From the NCBI RefSeq assembly GCF_009933255.1, contig NZ_MAEI01000001.1, forward strand, positions 1-22,074: 22,074 nucleotides of DNA, in the 5' to 3' direction. Source of the DNA: Enterococcus diestrammenae. GTDB taxonomy: Bacteria > Bacillota > Bacilli > Lactobacillales > Enterococcaceae. The notes below the pieces were generated by a model that worked only from the letters and a program-made list of their open reading frames with translations, ran no database searches and was not told where the DNA came from. Position 1 is the stretch's first letter, and every line of letters begins with the position of its first letter. Of this stretch, positions 15,546-22,074 are shown piece by piece. Both the position numbers and the translations under genes were made by a program.

Positions 15546-16610
15546 TCATACATCAGTCAAAAATTCATGGCGTTGGTTGTAGCGATTCATTCCCAATTGG
15601 ATCAATTCTTCAATCAAATCCCCGTACTTCAGTCCCATCTTATCCCACAAAGAAGGATACATCGAAAACTGAGTGAACCCAGGCATCGTATTTAACTCAT
15701 TTAAGAAAAGTTCATTTTTATTGGTTAAGAAGAAATCACAGCGAGACAAGCCACTGCCTCCCAATAAGATATAGGCATTTTTCGCATAATCTTGAGCTTT
15801 CTGTTGGACATCTTCGGGTATTTCAGCAGGAATCTGCATCACGATTTTATTATCAATGTATTTTGAGTTGTAATCATAGAAGGCCACGTCTTTCACGATT
15901 TCGCCAGGAACCGTCGTACGTACATCTTCGTTCCCCAAAATTGCTACTTCGATTTCGCGGGCTTCGATTCCTTGTTCTACGATTGCTCGCGTATCGTATT
16001 TGTAAGCTTCGTGGAGGGCATTTTGCAACTCTTCCCGATTTTCTGCTTTGGAAATCCCTACGCTGGATCCCATATTAGCGGGTTTCACAAACATTGGGTA
16101 CAACAAGGTGCCTTCACATTGTTCAAAGATTTGTTTTGGATTTTCTTTCCAATGATTTTTCAAAACTGGGACATAAGGAACTTGCGGAATCCCCCCAGCC
16201 TGCAAAATATATTTGGTCATGATCTTATCCATCCCACAGGCACTCGTCAAAACGCCTGCACCGACATAAGGCATATCGATTGTTTCCAAAAAGCCTTGAA
16301 TCGTACCGTCTTCCCCATTTGGTCCGTGAAGCACTGGGAACACGATGGCCTCTTCTTCTTTGATGCTGGAAGGTTGGATAATTTTACCAGTGGCATTCTC
16401 CACTCCTTCACCCCAAGTTAAGTGTAAAACGTCTTCCGATTGAGGGGCTTCTGTCAATAACGGCCCTTGTACCCATTCGCCAGTTTTGGTGATAAACACC
16501 AGTTGCACTTGATAATAATGATAATATACCGCTTGTAAAACGGAGTAGGCTGACAAGATGGAGACCTCGTGTTCCGCACTGCGCCCGCCATATAACATTA
16601 CAATTTTCAA
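15546..16610 (-). CDS. ddl: D-alanine--D-alanine ligase
   Basis: Ddl joins two D-alanines with ATP for the peptidoglycan stem. The 354-residue ATP-grasp protein has the N-terminal MLYGGRSAEHEVS with the catalytic Glu. FPVLHGPNGEDGTIQG (91-106), the lid loop NMGSSVG (179-185) and ELNTMPGF are also present. The omega-loop sequence FYDYNSKY (244-251) with its catalytic tyrosine is the D-Ala:D-Ala form, not the VanA/VanB D-lactate form, which argues for a normal vancomycin-sensitive type of precursor. It starts at TTG (16610) with AGGAGG 8 nt upstream. The length and sequence agree with the E. faecalis enzyme as I recall it. A promoter lies upstream and a strong terminator downstream. Confidence 0.96.
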   Translation of the reverse strand: MKIVMLYGGRSAEHEVSILSAYSVLQAVYYHYYQVQLVFITKTGEWVQGPLLTEAPQSEDVLHLTWGEGVENATGKIIQPSSIKEEEAIVFPVLHGPNGEDGTIQGFLETIDMPYVGAGVLTSACGMDKIMTKYILQAGGIPQVPYVPVLKNHWKENPKQIFEQCEGTLLYPMFVKPANMGSSVGISKAENREELQNALHEAYKYDTRAIVEQGIEAREIEVAILGNEDVRTTVPGEIVKDVAFYDYNSKYIDNKIVMQIPAEIPEDVQQKAQDYAKNAYILLGGSGLSRCDFFLTNKNELFLNELNTMPGFTQFSMYPSLWDKMGLKYGDLIEELIQLGMNRYNQRHEFLTDV

Positions 16611-16748
16611 AAGTTTTTCCTCCTGTTGTAAGACACTGCTGTCAAGTGTAGCGACAAATCAGATAGCTCATGATTGTGCCTCGTTGTCAAAGCCGTCGCC
16701 ACTTACAGACGCGTGCCTTCATGAAGTTTCATCTTTTCATTCTCCCAT

Positions 16749-16757
16749 ATTTTAGCA
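16749..16757 (-). promoter_or_regulatory. Predicted extended -10 promoter of ddl
   Basis: Minus-strand TGCTAAAAT: TAAAAT (5/6) with a TGn extension; start near 16742. A perfect TTGACA occurs further downstream in the leader but has no matching -10. Confidence 0.45.
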
Positions 16758-16916
16758 TAAAAGCCCTAAGCGTAACAGATTGAATTTAAAACCCACCCAA
16801 AATGCTCCTCCCTTCAAGTTTCATTTTACTTTCTGAGATCAGCGACTGAAAATAACATGTAAATAAAAAATTACGATGTTCTTTCGTCCCTTTAAAAAAG
16901 ATACGCAAAAAAAGTC

Positions 16917-16933
16917 TGTGAAAAATTTTCACA
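16917..16933. promoter_or_regulatory. Perfect palindrome upstream of the rnf promoter (possible operator)
   Basis: TGTGAAAAATTTTCACA is an 8+1+8 perfect palindrome about 110 bp upstream of the rnf -35. The arms equal those of Rex (TGTGAA...TTCACA) and CRP/FNR-family (TGTGA...TCACA) operators. The centre is one base longer than either consensus. A lone TTCACAA half-site lies at 17014-17020 near the -35. Confidence 0.45.
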
Positions 16934-17026
16934 TCTTCCAATTGAACACTATTCTCAATTAGTCATAAATCTAGCGTTATCCCCCTTTTAATATGGAAAT
17001 AATAAAAATAAATTTCACAAAGACTG

Positions 17027-17055
17027 TTGTTCCTAGCAAGTGAGCGGTCTATAAT
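17027..17055 (+). promoter_or_regulatory. Predicted sigma-A promoter of the rnf operon
   Basis: TTGTTC (17027-17032), 17-bp spacer, and a perfect TATAAT (17050-17055). Transcription would start near 17062 with a short leader of about 38 nt. Confidence 0.7.
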
Positions 17056-17057
17056 AA

Positions 17058-17071
17058 TGATAGCGTTTTAA
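17058..17071 (+). promoter_or_regulatory. Catabolite-response-element-like site at the rnf start point
   Basis: TGATAGCGTTTTAA matches 12 of 14 positions of the low-GC cre form TGWAARCGYTWNCW. It sits right after the -10 across the predicted start point, where CcpA binding would repress transcription. Confidence 0.45.
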
Positions 17072-17099
17072 AATACAAACAAAAGAAGGGACGACACTC

Positions 17100-18425
17100 A
17101 TGTTAGCCCAAATGATGGAAAAATTCAAAGGTGGGGTCTCCGTACCTCACCACAAACCCACTGCAACCATGGCAACGGTGCCCTTACCTGCCCCTAAGCT
17201 CGTAGTAATTCCCTTGCAGCAGCATATCGGCGCTCCTTGCCAACCACTAGTCAAAGCCAAAGAGCTGGTGCAAGTCGGCCAAGTCATCGCTGATAGTTCA
17301 GCCTTTGTCTCAGCACCAATCCATGCCTCCGTCTCCGGGAAAATCAAACATATCAAACCCATTTTGCTAGCAAATGGTAAACGGATCGACGCTTTCACCA
17401 TTGAAAACGACGGCAACGATACACCTATTGCTGAGATGGGTTCAGTGACTATTACCAATAAGAAGGAACTAATCCAAGCGGCTCGTGATAGCGGCTTAGT
17501 AGGTATCGGTGGTGCAGGCTTTCCTCTTCACGTCAAGCTAGCCGCCAAAGAACCCCTAGATACGCTAGTCATCAATGGCGCTGAATGTGAATCTTATATC
17601 ACCTCTGATTACCGCGAAGCCATCGAAAACACCGACCGGATCATCACTGGTATGCTGACGGTCATGGATCAACTTCAGATTAAAACTGGCATCATCGGTA
17701 TTGAAGACAATAAACCCCAAGCCATCACCGCCTTAGCTGAAGCCGTAAATCGTCAGCCAGACCTTAACACCCACCAGCGAATCAAAGTGATGAAATTACC
17801 AACCCGCTATCCTCAAGGGGCCGAAAAAATGCTGATTTACGCCACCACTGGCCGAAAAGTAGCCCCCGGAGAATTACCCGCGTCTGTCGGTTGTCTGATA
17901 TTAAACATTTCCACCGTCTCCTTATTCCAACACTATTTGGACACTGGAATGCCTTTGACTGAAAAGCGCATCACCGTAGATGGCGACAATATTGTTGAGT
18001 CTAAAAATCTACGAGTTCCCATCGGCACACCGATTGAAGATATTTTGACCTTTTGTGGCGGCTTAAAAGAAGCAGCTGGTGCCAAAATCATTTTAGGCGG
18101 ACCCATGATGGGAATTGCGCAATTTGATCTGACGTTGCCAATCACCAAACAAACCAACGCCATCACTTGTTTATCCGCCAAAACAGCAACACAACCACAA
18201 GAAATGCCCTGTATTCGTTGTGGACGTTGTACACGAAGCTGCCCTATGAATTTATTACCTTTAGAAATCGAACGGGCACTAAAAAATAAAGACGCCCAAA
18301 GTCTCAAAGAACATCACGTCGCGGCTTGTATGGAATGTGGCTGCTGTGCCTTCGTTTGCCCCTCCAATCGCCGGTTGGTGCAGTACATGCGAGAAGGTAA
18401 AGTCATCGAAAGGGGGGCACAATAA
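17100..18425 (+). CDS. rnfC: Rnf complex subunit C (electron-transport complex)
   Basis: RnfC is the peripheral NADH/NAD+- and FMN-binding subunit of the ferredoxin:NAD+ oxidoreductase, on the cytoplasmic face. The 441-residue protein starts with the usual KFKGGVSVPHHK. It has the barrel-sandwich segment (about 35-100) and the Rossmann-like region DSGLVGIGGAGFPLHVKL followed by VINGAECESYITSDYR, then the SLBB region (LGGPMMG). Two [4Fe-4S] ferredoxin motifs follow: C371-x2-C-x2-C-x3-CP and C410-x2-C-x2-C-x3-CP. Length is typical of Firmicute RnfC and lacks the long Ala-rich tail of proteobacterial forms. AAGGG lies about 9 nt before the ATG. It is the first gene of the operon, and its stop overlaps the rnfD start (TAATG). 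Confidence 0.96.
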   Translation: MLAQMMEKFKGGVSVPHHKPTATMATVPLPAPKLVVIPLQQHIGAPCQPLVKAKELVQVGQVIADSSAFVSAPIHASVSGKIKHIKPILLANGKRIDAFTIENDGNDTPIAEMGSVTITNKKELIQAARDSGLVGIGGAGFPLHVKLAAKEPLDTLVINGAECESYITSDYREAIENTDRIITGMLTVMDQLQIKTGIIGIEDNKPQAITALAEAVNRQPDLNTHQRIKVMKLPTRYPQGAEKMLIYATTGRKVAPGELPASVGCLILNISTVSLFQHYLDTGMPLTEKRITVDGDNIVESKNLRVPIGTPIEDILTFCGGLKEAAGAKIILGGPMMGIAQFDLTLPITKQTNAITCLSAKTATQPQEMPCIRCGRCTRSCPMNLLPLEIERALKNKDAQSLKEHHVAACMECGCCAFVCPSNRRLVQYMREGKVIERGAQ

Positions 18426-19381
18426 TGTCTGATAATTTCCTTGTTACCGCCAGTCCACATCTCCACAGTGGCTCATCCAGTATCAAAATAATGCGGGATG
18501 TCATCATCGCTCTCGTACCAGCAGTCATTGCAGCCGGGATTATTTTTGGTTTACGGTCCTTATTAGTTATTTTGACTTGTGTCACCAGTTGCGTCTTAAG
18601 CGAGTATTTATTTCGCAAACTCTTAAAACGTCCCAATGCTACCTATGACCTGACAGCCGTCATCACCGGTTTGTTATTGGGTCTCAACTTGCCGGTCTCC
18701 TTGCCTTTATGGATGGCAGCTATCGGAGGCATCGTAGCGATTGTCATCGTCAAAGAGTGCTTTGGAGGCGTGGGACAAAATTTTGTCAATCCAGCAATCA
18801 CCGCCCGCATCGTTCTTTTGATGTCCTTTTCTTCGGCGATGAGCGTCTGGAATCAACCCTTTTACTATCTCCATCAAGGGACGGATACTGTCACCTCGGC
18901 TAGTTATTTCCAGGCTTTGCAGACGGGCGCCGAAATTCCCTCTTTATTGAATATGTTCTTAGGCGTGCGCTCTGGTAGCCTTGGGGAAACTTCGGCTTTG
19001 GCGCTATTATTAGGATTTGCTTATCTTTTGTGGCGGAGGATCATTGAACCGACCATTCCTGTGATTTTCATTGGTACTGTAGGCCTTCTCTCCTGGCTTT
19101 TAGGCGGGGAACCGCTATATCAAATGATGTCTGGGGGCTTACTTTTGGGAGCGATTTTTATGGCGACTGATTACACTACCTCCCCTACCACGCGCACCGG
19201 CCAAATTATCTATGCTTTCGGTTGTGGTCTGATCACCGTGCTGATTCGCTTCTTTGCCGCTTTACCTGAAGGGGTGTCTTATGCGATTTTGCTGATGAAT
19301 ATCATCACCCCATTAATTGATCGCTATACCATTCCGAAAGCCTTTGGGACGAAAAAGGAGGTGGCCATCAATGAAGAATAG
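18425..19381 (+). CDS. rnfD: Rnf complex subunit D
   Basis: RnfD is an integral membrane subunit related to NqrB. It carries a covalent FMN and takes part in ion translocation. The 318-residue protein has about nine to ten helices and the family motifs SSSIKIMRDVIIALVPA, DLTAVITGLLLGLNLP and KECFGGVGQNFVNPA, and ends with TDYTTSPTT and a C-terminal helix. The flavinylation segment reads D154-T-V-T-S-A-S160. The usual acceptor threonine is a serine here, which the published ApbE consensus tolerates. It overlaps rnfC by 1 bp and rnfG by 11 bp. The next gene's AGGAGG site lies inside its last codons, so the genes should be translationally coupled. Confidence 0.95.
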   Translation: MSDNFLVTASPHLHSGSSSIKIMRDVIIALVPAVIAAGIIFGLRSLLVILTCVTSCVLSEYLFRKLLKRPNATYDLTAVITGLLLGLNLPVSLPLWMAAIGGIVAIVIVKECFGGVGQNFVNPAITARIVLLMSFSSAMSVWNQPFYYLHQGTDTVTSASYFQALQTGAEIPSLLNMFLGVRSGSLGETSALALLLGFAYLLWRRIIEPTIPVIFIGTVGLLSWLLGGEPLYQMMSGGLLLGAIFMATDYTTSPTTRTGQIIYAFGCGLITVLIRFFAALPEGVSYAILLMNIITPLIDRYTIPKAFGTKKEVAINEE

Positions 19382-19922
19382 CAAAAGTATTTTGACAGCA
19401 ACTCTCTGCCTCGTCGTCATCTGCTTAGTGGTTACGGGAGCAGTTGCTGGGACTCGCTATGCTTTTTCCGATGAAATCGCCGCCCAAGAATGGCAACAGC
19501 AACAAACCACTATGTCCAAACTAATTAAAGCAGAAGACTACCAGCAACTCACCAACGACGCCGCCAACGGTCAACTTTACGAAGCGATCACTGCTGCGGG
19601 AGAAACTGCCGGTTTTATCGCCATTACCGCCGAATACGGTTATGGCAGTGAGGTTTCCGTCATGACTGCCATCACGCCGGCAGGACAAGTCGCTGGCATT
19701 GAAATCTTGGACGCTTCCCAAGAAACTCCCGGACTGGGGCAAAACGTCACTCGCAGCGACTTCACCAAGCAATTTGACAACCTTACCGGCAGTCCCAAAG
19801 TCGTCAAACAAAAAGCGGCGGACAACGAAATTCAAGCTGTCACCGGCGCCACTCGCTCCTCGAATGCGGTAGCTGGGGCCGTGACAAAAGCTTTGGCACT
19901 CTATGAAAAGGAGGTGGGCTGA
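19371..19922 (+). CDS. rnfG: Rnf complex subunit G
   Basis: RnfG is the NqrC-like subunit with one N-terminal transmembrane helix (about residues 7-27) and an extracytoplasmic FMN-binding domain. The 183-residue protein contains ETPGLGQNV and the flavin attachment motif AVTGATRSS with acceptor T161. FMN would be attached by ApbE, which is not in this window. I start at ATG 19371 because AGGAGG lies 9 nt upstream. The longer frame from 19317 lies inside rnfD and has no ribosome site. The start overlaps the rnfD end by 11 bp, and the gene ends 1 nt before the rnfE ATG. Confidence 0.95.
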   Translation: MKNSKSILTATLCLVVICLVVTGAVAGTRYAFSDEIAAQEWQQQQTTMSKLIKAEDYQQLTNDAANGQLYEAITAAGETAGFIAITAEYGYGSEVSVMTAITPAGQVAGIEILDASQETPGLGQNVTRSDFTKQFDNLTGSPKVVKQKAADNEIQAVTGATRSSNAVAGAVTKALALYEKEVG

Positions 19923-19923
19923 C

Positions 19924-20616
19924 ATGGAACAAGAAAAATTAACAACAGTCTTTTCTCGCGGCATCATCAAAGAAAATCCGGTGCTCCGCCTGATGCTGGG
20001 GACCTGTCCGACATTGGCCGTCACCACGAGTGCCCTCAACGGCTTTGGGATGGGGGTGGCTGCCACTGTCGTCTTGATTGGCTCTAATATCGTCATCTCA
20101 GCATTACGCAATGTGATTCCTGATAAGGTACGGATTCCAGCCTTTATTACGATTATTGCCGGCTTTGTAACTGTCGTACAACTGATTATCAAAGCTAAAG
20201 CGCCGAGCCTCGATGCCACCTTGGGGATTTATCTACCATTGATTGTTGTCAACTGTATCATTTTAGGACGAGCCGAAGCTTACGCTAAAGACAATCCTGT
20301 TTTGCATGCAGCAGCAGATGGTTTGGGGATGGGAATTGGCTTTACTCTGGCACTGATCTGCATGGGAGGGATCCGCGAATTACTAGGAGCCGGAACTTTT
20401 CTCGGCTTTGCTATCGCTCCTAGCTTTGTCACACCCATGACGATTTTCTTGCTCCCTCCTGGCGGCTTTTTCGTCTTCGGGATGTTGGTCATGTTAGTCA
20501 ATCGCCTCAGTAACCGTAAGAGTCCGGAACCAGACTGCACCGCTTGTCCCATTGCGGAGGCTTGTGGCGGTATTGCAGCCAAAAACGAAGAAGGAGGAGA
20601 CACTCCATGCAAATGA
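19924..20616 (+). CDS. rnfE: Rnf complex subunit E
   Basis: RnfE is an integral membrane subunit (NqrD family) that together with RnfA holds a [2Fe-2S] centre in the membrane. The 230-residue protein has six predicted helices. The iron ligands appear in LMLGTCPTLAVTT (C28) and LIVVNCIILGRAEA (C111). After the last helix there is a hydrophilic tail with four cysteines (C205, C208, C214, C229: CTACPIAEAC and PCK), which could bind a metal but is not part of the core family. The ATG at 19924 has AGGAGG 9 nt upstream. It overlaps rnfA by 10 bp. Confidence 0.95.
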   Translation: MEQEKLTTVFSRGIIKENPVLRLMLGTCPTLAVTTSALNGFGMGVAATVVLIGSNIVISALRNVIPDKVRIPAFITIIAGFVTVVQLIIKAKAPSLDATLGIYLPLIVVNCIILGRAEAYAKDNPVLHAAADGLGMGIGFTLALICMGGIRELLGAGTFLGFAIAPSFVTPMTIFLLPPGGFFVFGMLVMLVNRLSNRKSPEPDCTACPIAEACGGIAAKNEEGGDTPCK

Positions 20617-21197
20617 TGATTACGATTTTAGTCGCTGGAATTCTCACCGACAATTTTGTCTTGTCACAATTTTTAGGGATTTGTCCCTTCCTCGGAGTTT
20701 CCAAAAAACTGGACACCGCTGTGGGCATGTCCGTAGCTGTCACCTTCGTTATGGTTTTGGCCACCTTAGTTACCTATCCCCTCTACGCTTGGGTACTGGT
20801 GCCTATGGGTCTGGATTACTTGCAAACCATCGTCTTTATTCTGACGATTGCTGCCCTCGTGCAACTGGTAGAGGTGGTAATGAAAAAATACATGCCGCCA
20901 CTCTACAATGCTTTAGGCATTTACCTGCCGTTGATTACCACCAACTGTGCCGTTCTCGGGGTGACAATCTTGCATTTCACCAAGGAATACAGCTATGGTC
21001 AAAGTCTCGTCAACGCCCTAGCAGCTGGGCTCGGTTTCTTATTAGCCATGGTCTTGTTTGCTGGCGTCCGTCAACGCTTGGAAACCGCCGATATTCCTGA
21101 TGCGCTAAAAGGGATGCCGATTACTTTAATCGCAGCGGCCATCGTTTCTATGTCATTTCTAGGCTTTGCCGGTTTGGCAGAAGGACTCTTCCAATAG
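20607..21197 (+). CDS. rnfA: Rnf complex subunit A
   Basis: RnfA is the membrane partner of RnfE (NqrE family) and supplies the other half of the intramembrane [2Fe-2S] site. The 196-residue protein has six predicted helices, FLGICPFLGVSKK with C26 and LITTNCAVLG with C114. The inverted topology relative to RnfE is characteristic of the pair. The start chosen is ATG 20607, with AAGGAGG 9 nt upstream. The frame start at 20544 lies deep in rnfE and has no support. It ends 15 nt before rnfB. Confidence 0.96.
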   Translation: MQMMITILVAGILTDNFVLSQFLGICPFLGVSKKLDTAVGMSVAVTFVMVLATLVTYPLYAWVLVPMGLDYLQTIVFILTIAALVQLVEVVMKKYMPPLYNALGIYLPLITTNCAVLGVTILHFTKEYSYGQSLVNALAAGLGFLLAMVLFAGVRQRLETADIPDALKGMPITLIAAAIVSMSFLGFAGLAEGLFQ

Positions 21198-21212
21198 AAA
21201 GGAGTTGCAATC

Positions 21213-22031
21213 ATGTTAGAAAGTATTCTTATTCCGGTGGCAATCGTCTCTGGCTTAGGACTCGTCGCCGGGGTCGGCCTCTCCATCGCTACGATCGTCT
21301 TTCAAGTACCGGTCAATGAAAAAGAGGAAAAAGTCCGGAGCTTCTTGCCGGGAATCAACTGCGGGGCTTGCGGTTTTTCCGGCTGTGATGGCTATGCTAA
21401 AGCGCTGGCTGATGGCACAGCTGAAGCGAACCTCTGCGCTCCTGGTGGTGCTGAAGTTCGACAAGAAATCAGCGCTTTACTCGGTGTTACGGCCGACGAA
21501 CAACGCCCCACCGCGGCTTTCGTTGGCTGCAACGGCCACTGTGAGTTAACCAGCAAAAAAATGAATTATCAAGGGGCCCAAACCTGTTACGCCGCCAATC
21601 AAGTCTTCGGCGGCCAACAAGCCTGTGGTTATGGCTGTATGGGTTATGGTGATTGTGTCCAAGCTTGTGCCTACGACGCTATTCACGTGGTGGCTGGTGT
21701 GGCAGAAGTCGACCCGCTGAAATGTGTCGGCTGTCTCCAATGTATCGCCGCTTGTCCGAAACAACTCATCAGTATGAAACCCGTCACCGGCGCTCCTGTT
21801 GTCGCTTGTCGCAATCTGGATAAAGGCGGTGCTGTTCGCAAAATCTGTGATGTCGGCTGTATCACCTGTAGTCGCTGTGTCAAAGCCTGCCCTACGGATG
21901 CCATCGCCATCGTCGATAATGTCGCCGTCATCGATCCCGATAAATGCATCAATTGCGGCGCCTGTCAGGAAGCTTGCCCGCAAGATTGTATTGTGGAGGT
22001 GTTAAGAGCAAAAGCGGGGATGACTGCTTAG
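21213..22031 (+). CDS. rnfB: Rnf complex subunit B (polyferredoxin)
   Basis: RnfB is the entry point for electrons from reduced ferredoxin. The 272-residue protein has an N-terminal membrane helix (about 4-30) followed by the four-cysteine domain C50-x2-C-x4-C-x16-C. Next come C138-x3-C-x5-C-x3-C and three classic CxxCxxCxxxC motifs starting at C171, C216/C219 and C245. This gives a multi-cluster cytoplasmic wire like the clostridial RnfB rather than the shorter proteobacterial one. AAGGAG lies 8 nt before the ATG. It is the last gene of the rnfCDGEAB order also seen in clostridia. The 43 bp after it in the window contain no complete terminator. Confidence 0.96.
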   Translation: MLESILIPVAIVSGLGLVAGVGLSIATIVFQVPVNEKEEKVRSFLPGINCGACGFSGCDGYAKALADGTAEANLCAPGGAEVRQEISALLGVTADEQRPTAAFVGCNGHCELTSKKMNYQGAQTCYAANQVFGGQQACGYGCMGYGDCVQACAYDAIHVVAGVAEVDPLKCVGCLQCIAACPKQLISMKPVTGAPVVACRNLDKGGAVRKICDVGCITCSRCVKACPTDAIAIVDNVAVIDPDKCINCGACQEACPQDCIVEVLRAKAGMTA

Positions 22032-22074
22032 CCCTTAAAAACCAACTAGAACTAAACAAATAACCAGAGTGGCC

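Larger units (their letters stand above)
16611..17099. other. Divergent regulatory region between ddl and rnfC
   Basis: This 489-bp AT-rich gap separates the minus-strand ddl from the plus-strand rnf operon. It contains the ddl promoter and a 130-nt leader, a 17-nt perfect palindrome (16917-16933), an imperfect inverted repeat AACAT...ATGTT (about 16854-16880) and the rnf promoter with an overlapping catabolite-response-like site. No gene was found in it. Confidence 0.65.

Noticed and set aside
19521..20219. Minus-strand frame of 232 codons across rnfG and rnfE
   Set aside because: Antisense shadow of two clearly coding genes with strong family motifs; no ribosome site or recognisable domain.
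1..22074. tRNA/rRNA genes, insertion sequences, prophage genes, CRISPR repeats
   Set aside because: None seen: no tandem spaced repeats, no transposase or integrase frames, and no cloverleaf-like segments noticed.

Overview
The window looks like chromosomal DNA of a low-to-mid GC Gram-positive bacterium of the order Lactobacillales, most probably Enterococcus or a close relative. The reason is the cell-wall and housekeeping block ddl, murF, cshA, acpS, alr, mazF. From memory, its Ddl, CshA and Alr proteins read very much like the Enterococcus faecalis ones. AGGAGG-type ribosome sites, several TTG starts and U-tailed terminators agree with this. Species cannot be fixed from the sequence alone.

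Layout. Everything from 59 to 16610 is on the minus strand and is read right to left. Next to the left edge lie kimA (potassium importer, 59-1882), a Cof-type HAD phosphatase (2134-2973) and a large YhgE/Pip membrane protein (3079-5784). Between 6216 and 8939 is a cluster of an Mga-type regulator, an unknown 106-residue protein and a beta-phosphoglucomutase-like HAD hydrolase. From 9350 to 11282 run acpS, alr and mazF, an apparent operon with no mazE. Then come cshA (11910-13466) with an unusually long structured leader, murF (14043-15401) and ddl (15546-16610). Nearly every unit ends in a recognisable intrinsic terminator, and murF and ddl appear to be separate transcription units.

At 17100-22031 the plus strand carries a complete six-gene rnf operon in the order rnfC-D-G-E-A-B. 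Its genes overlap or lie very close, and most have a strong Shine-Dalgarno site inside the preceding gene. It encodes the membrane ferredoxin:NAD+ oxidoreductase that couples electron transfer to Na+ or H+ translocation. A complete Rnf complex beside an Enterococcus-like cell-wall block is the most notable content, since lactic acid bacteria are generally not regarded as Rnf organisms. The 489-bp divergent region between ddl and rnfC holds a consensus promoter, a catabolite-response-like site over the start point and a 17-nt perfect palindrome upstream; together they suggest carbon or redox control.

No tRNA, rRNA, insertion sequence, phage gene or CRISPR array was seen. Alternative reading frames inside the genes were treated as shadows. 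Several start codons were moved downstream on the basis of ribosome-binding sites, promoters or terminators.
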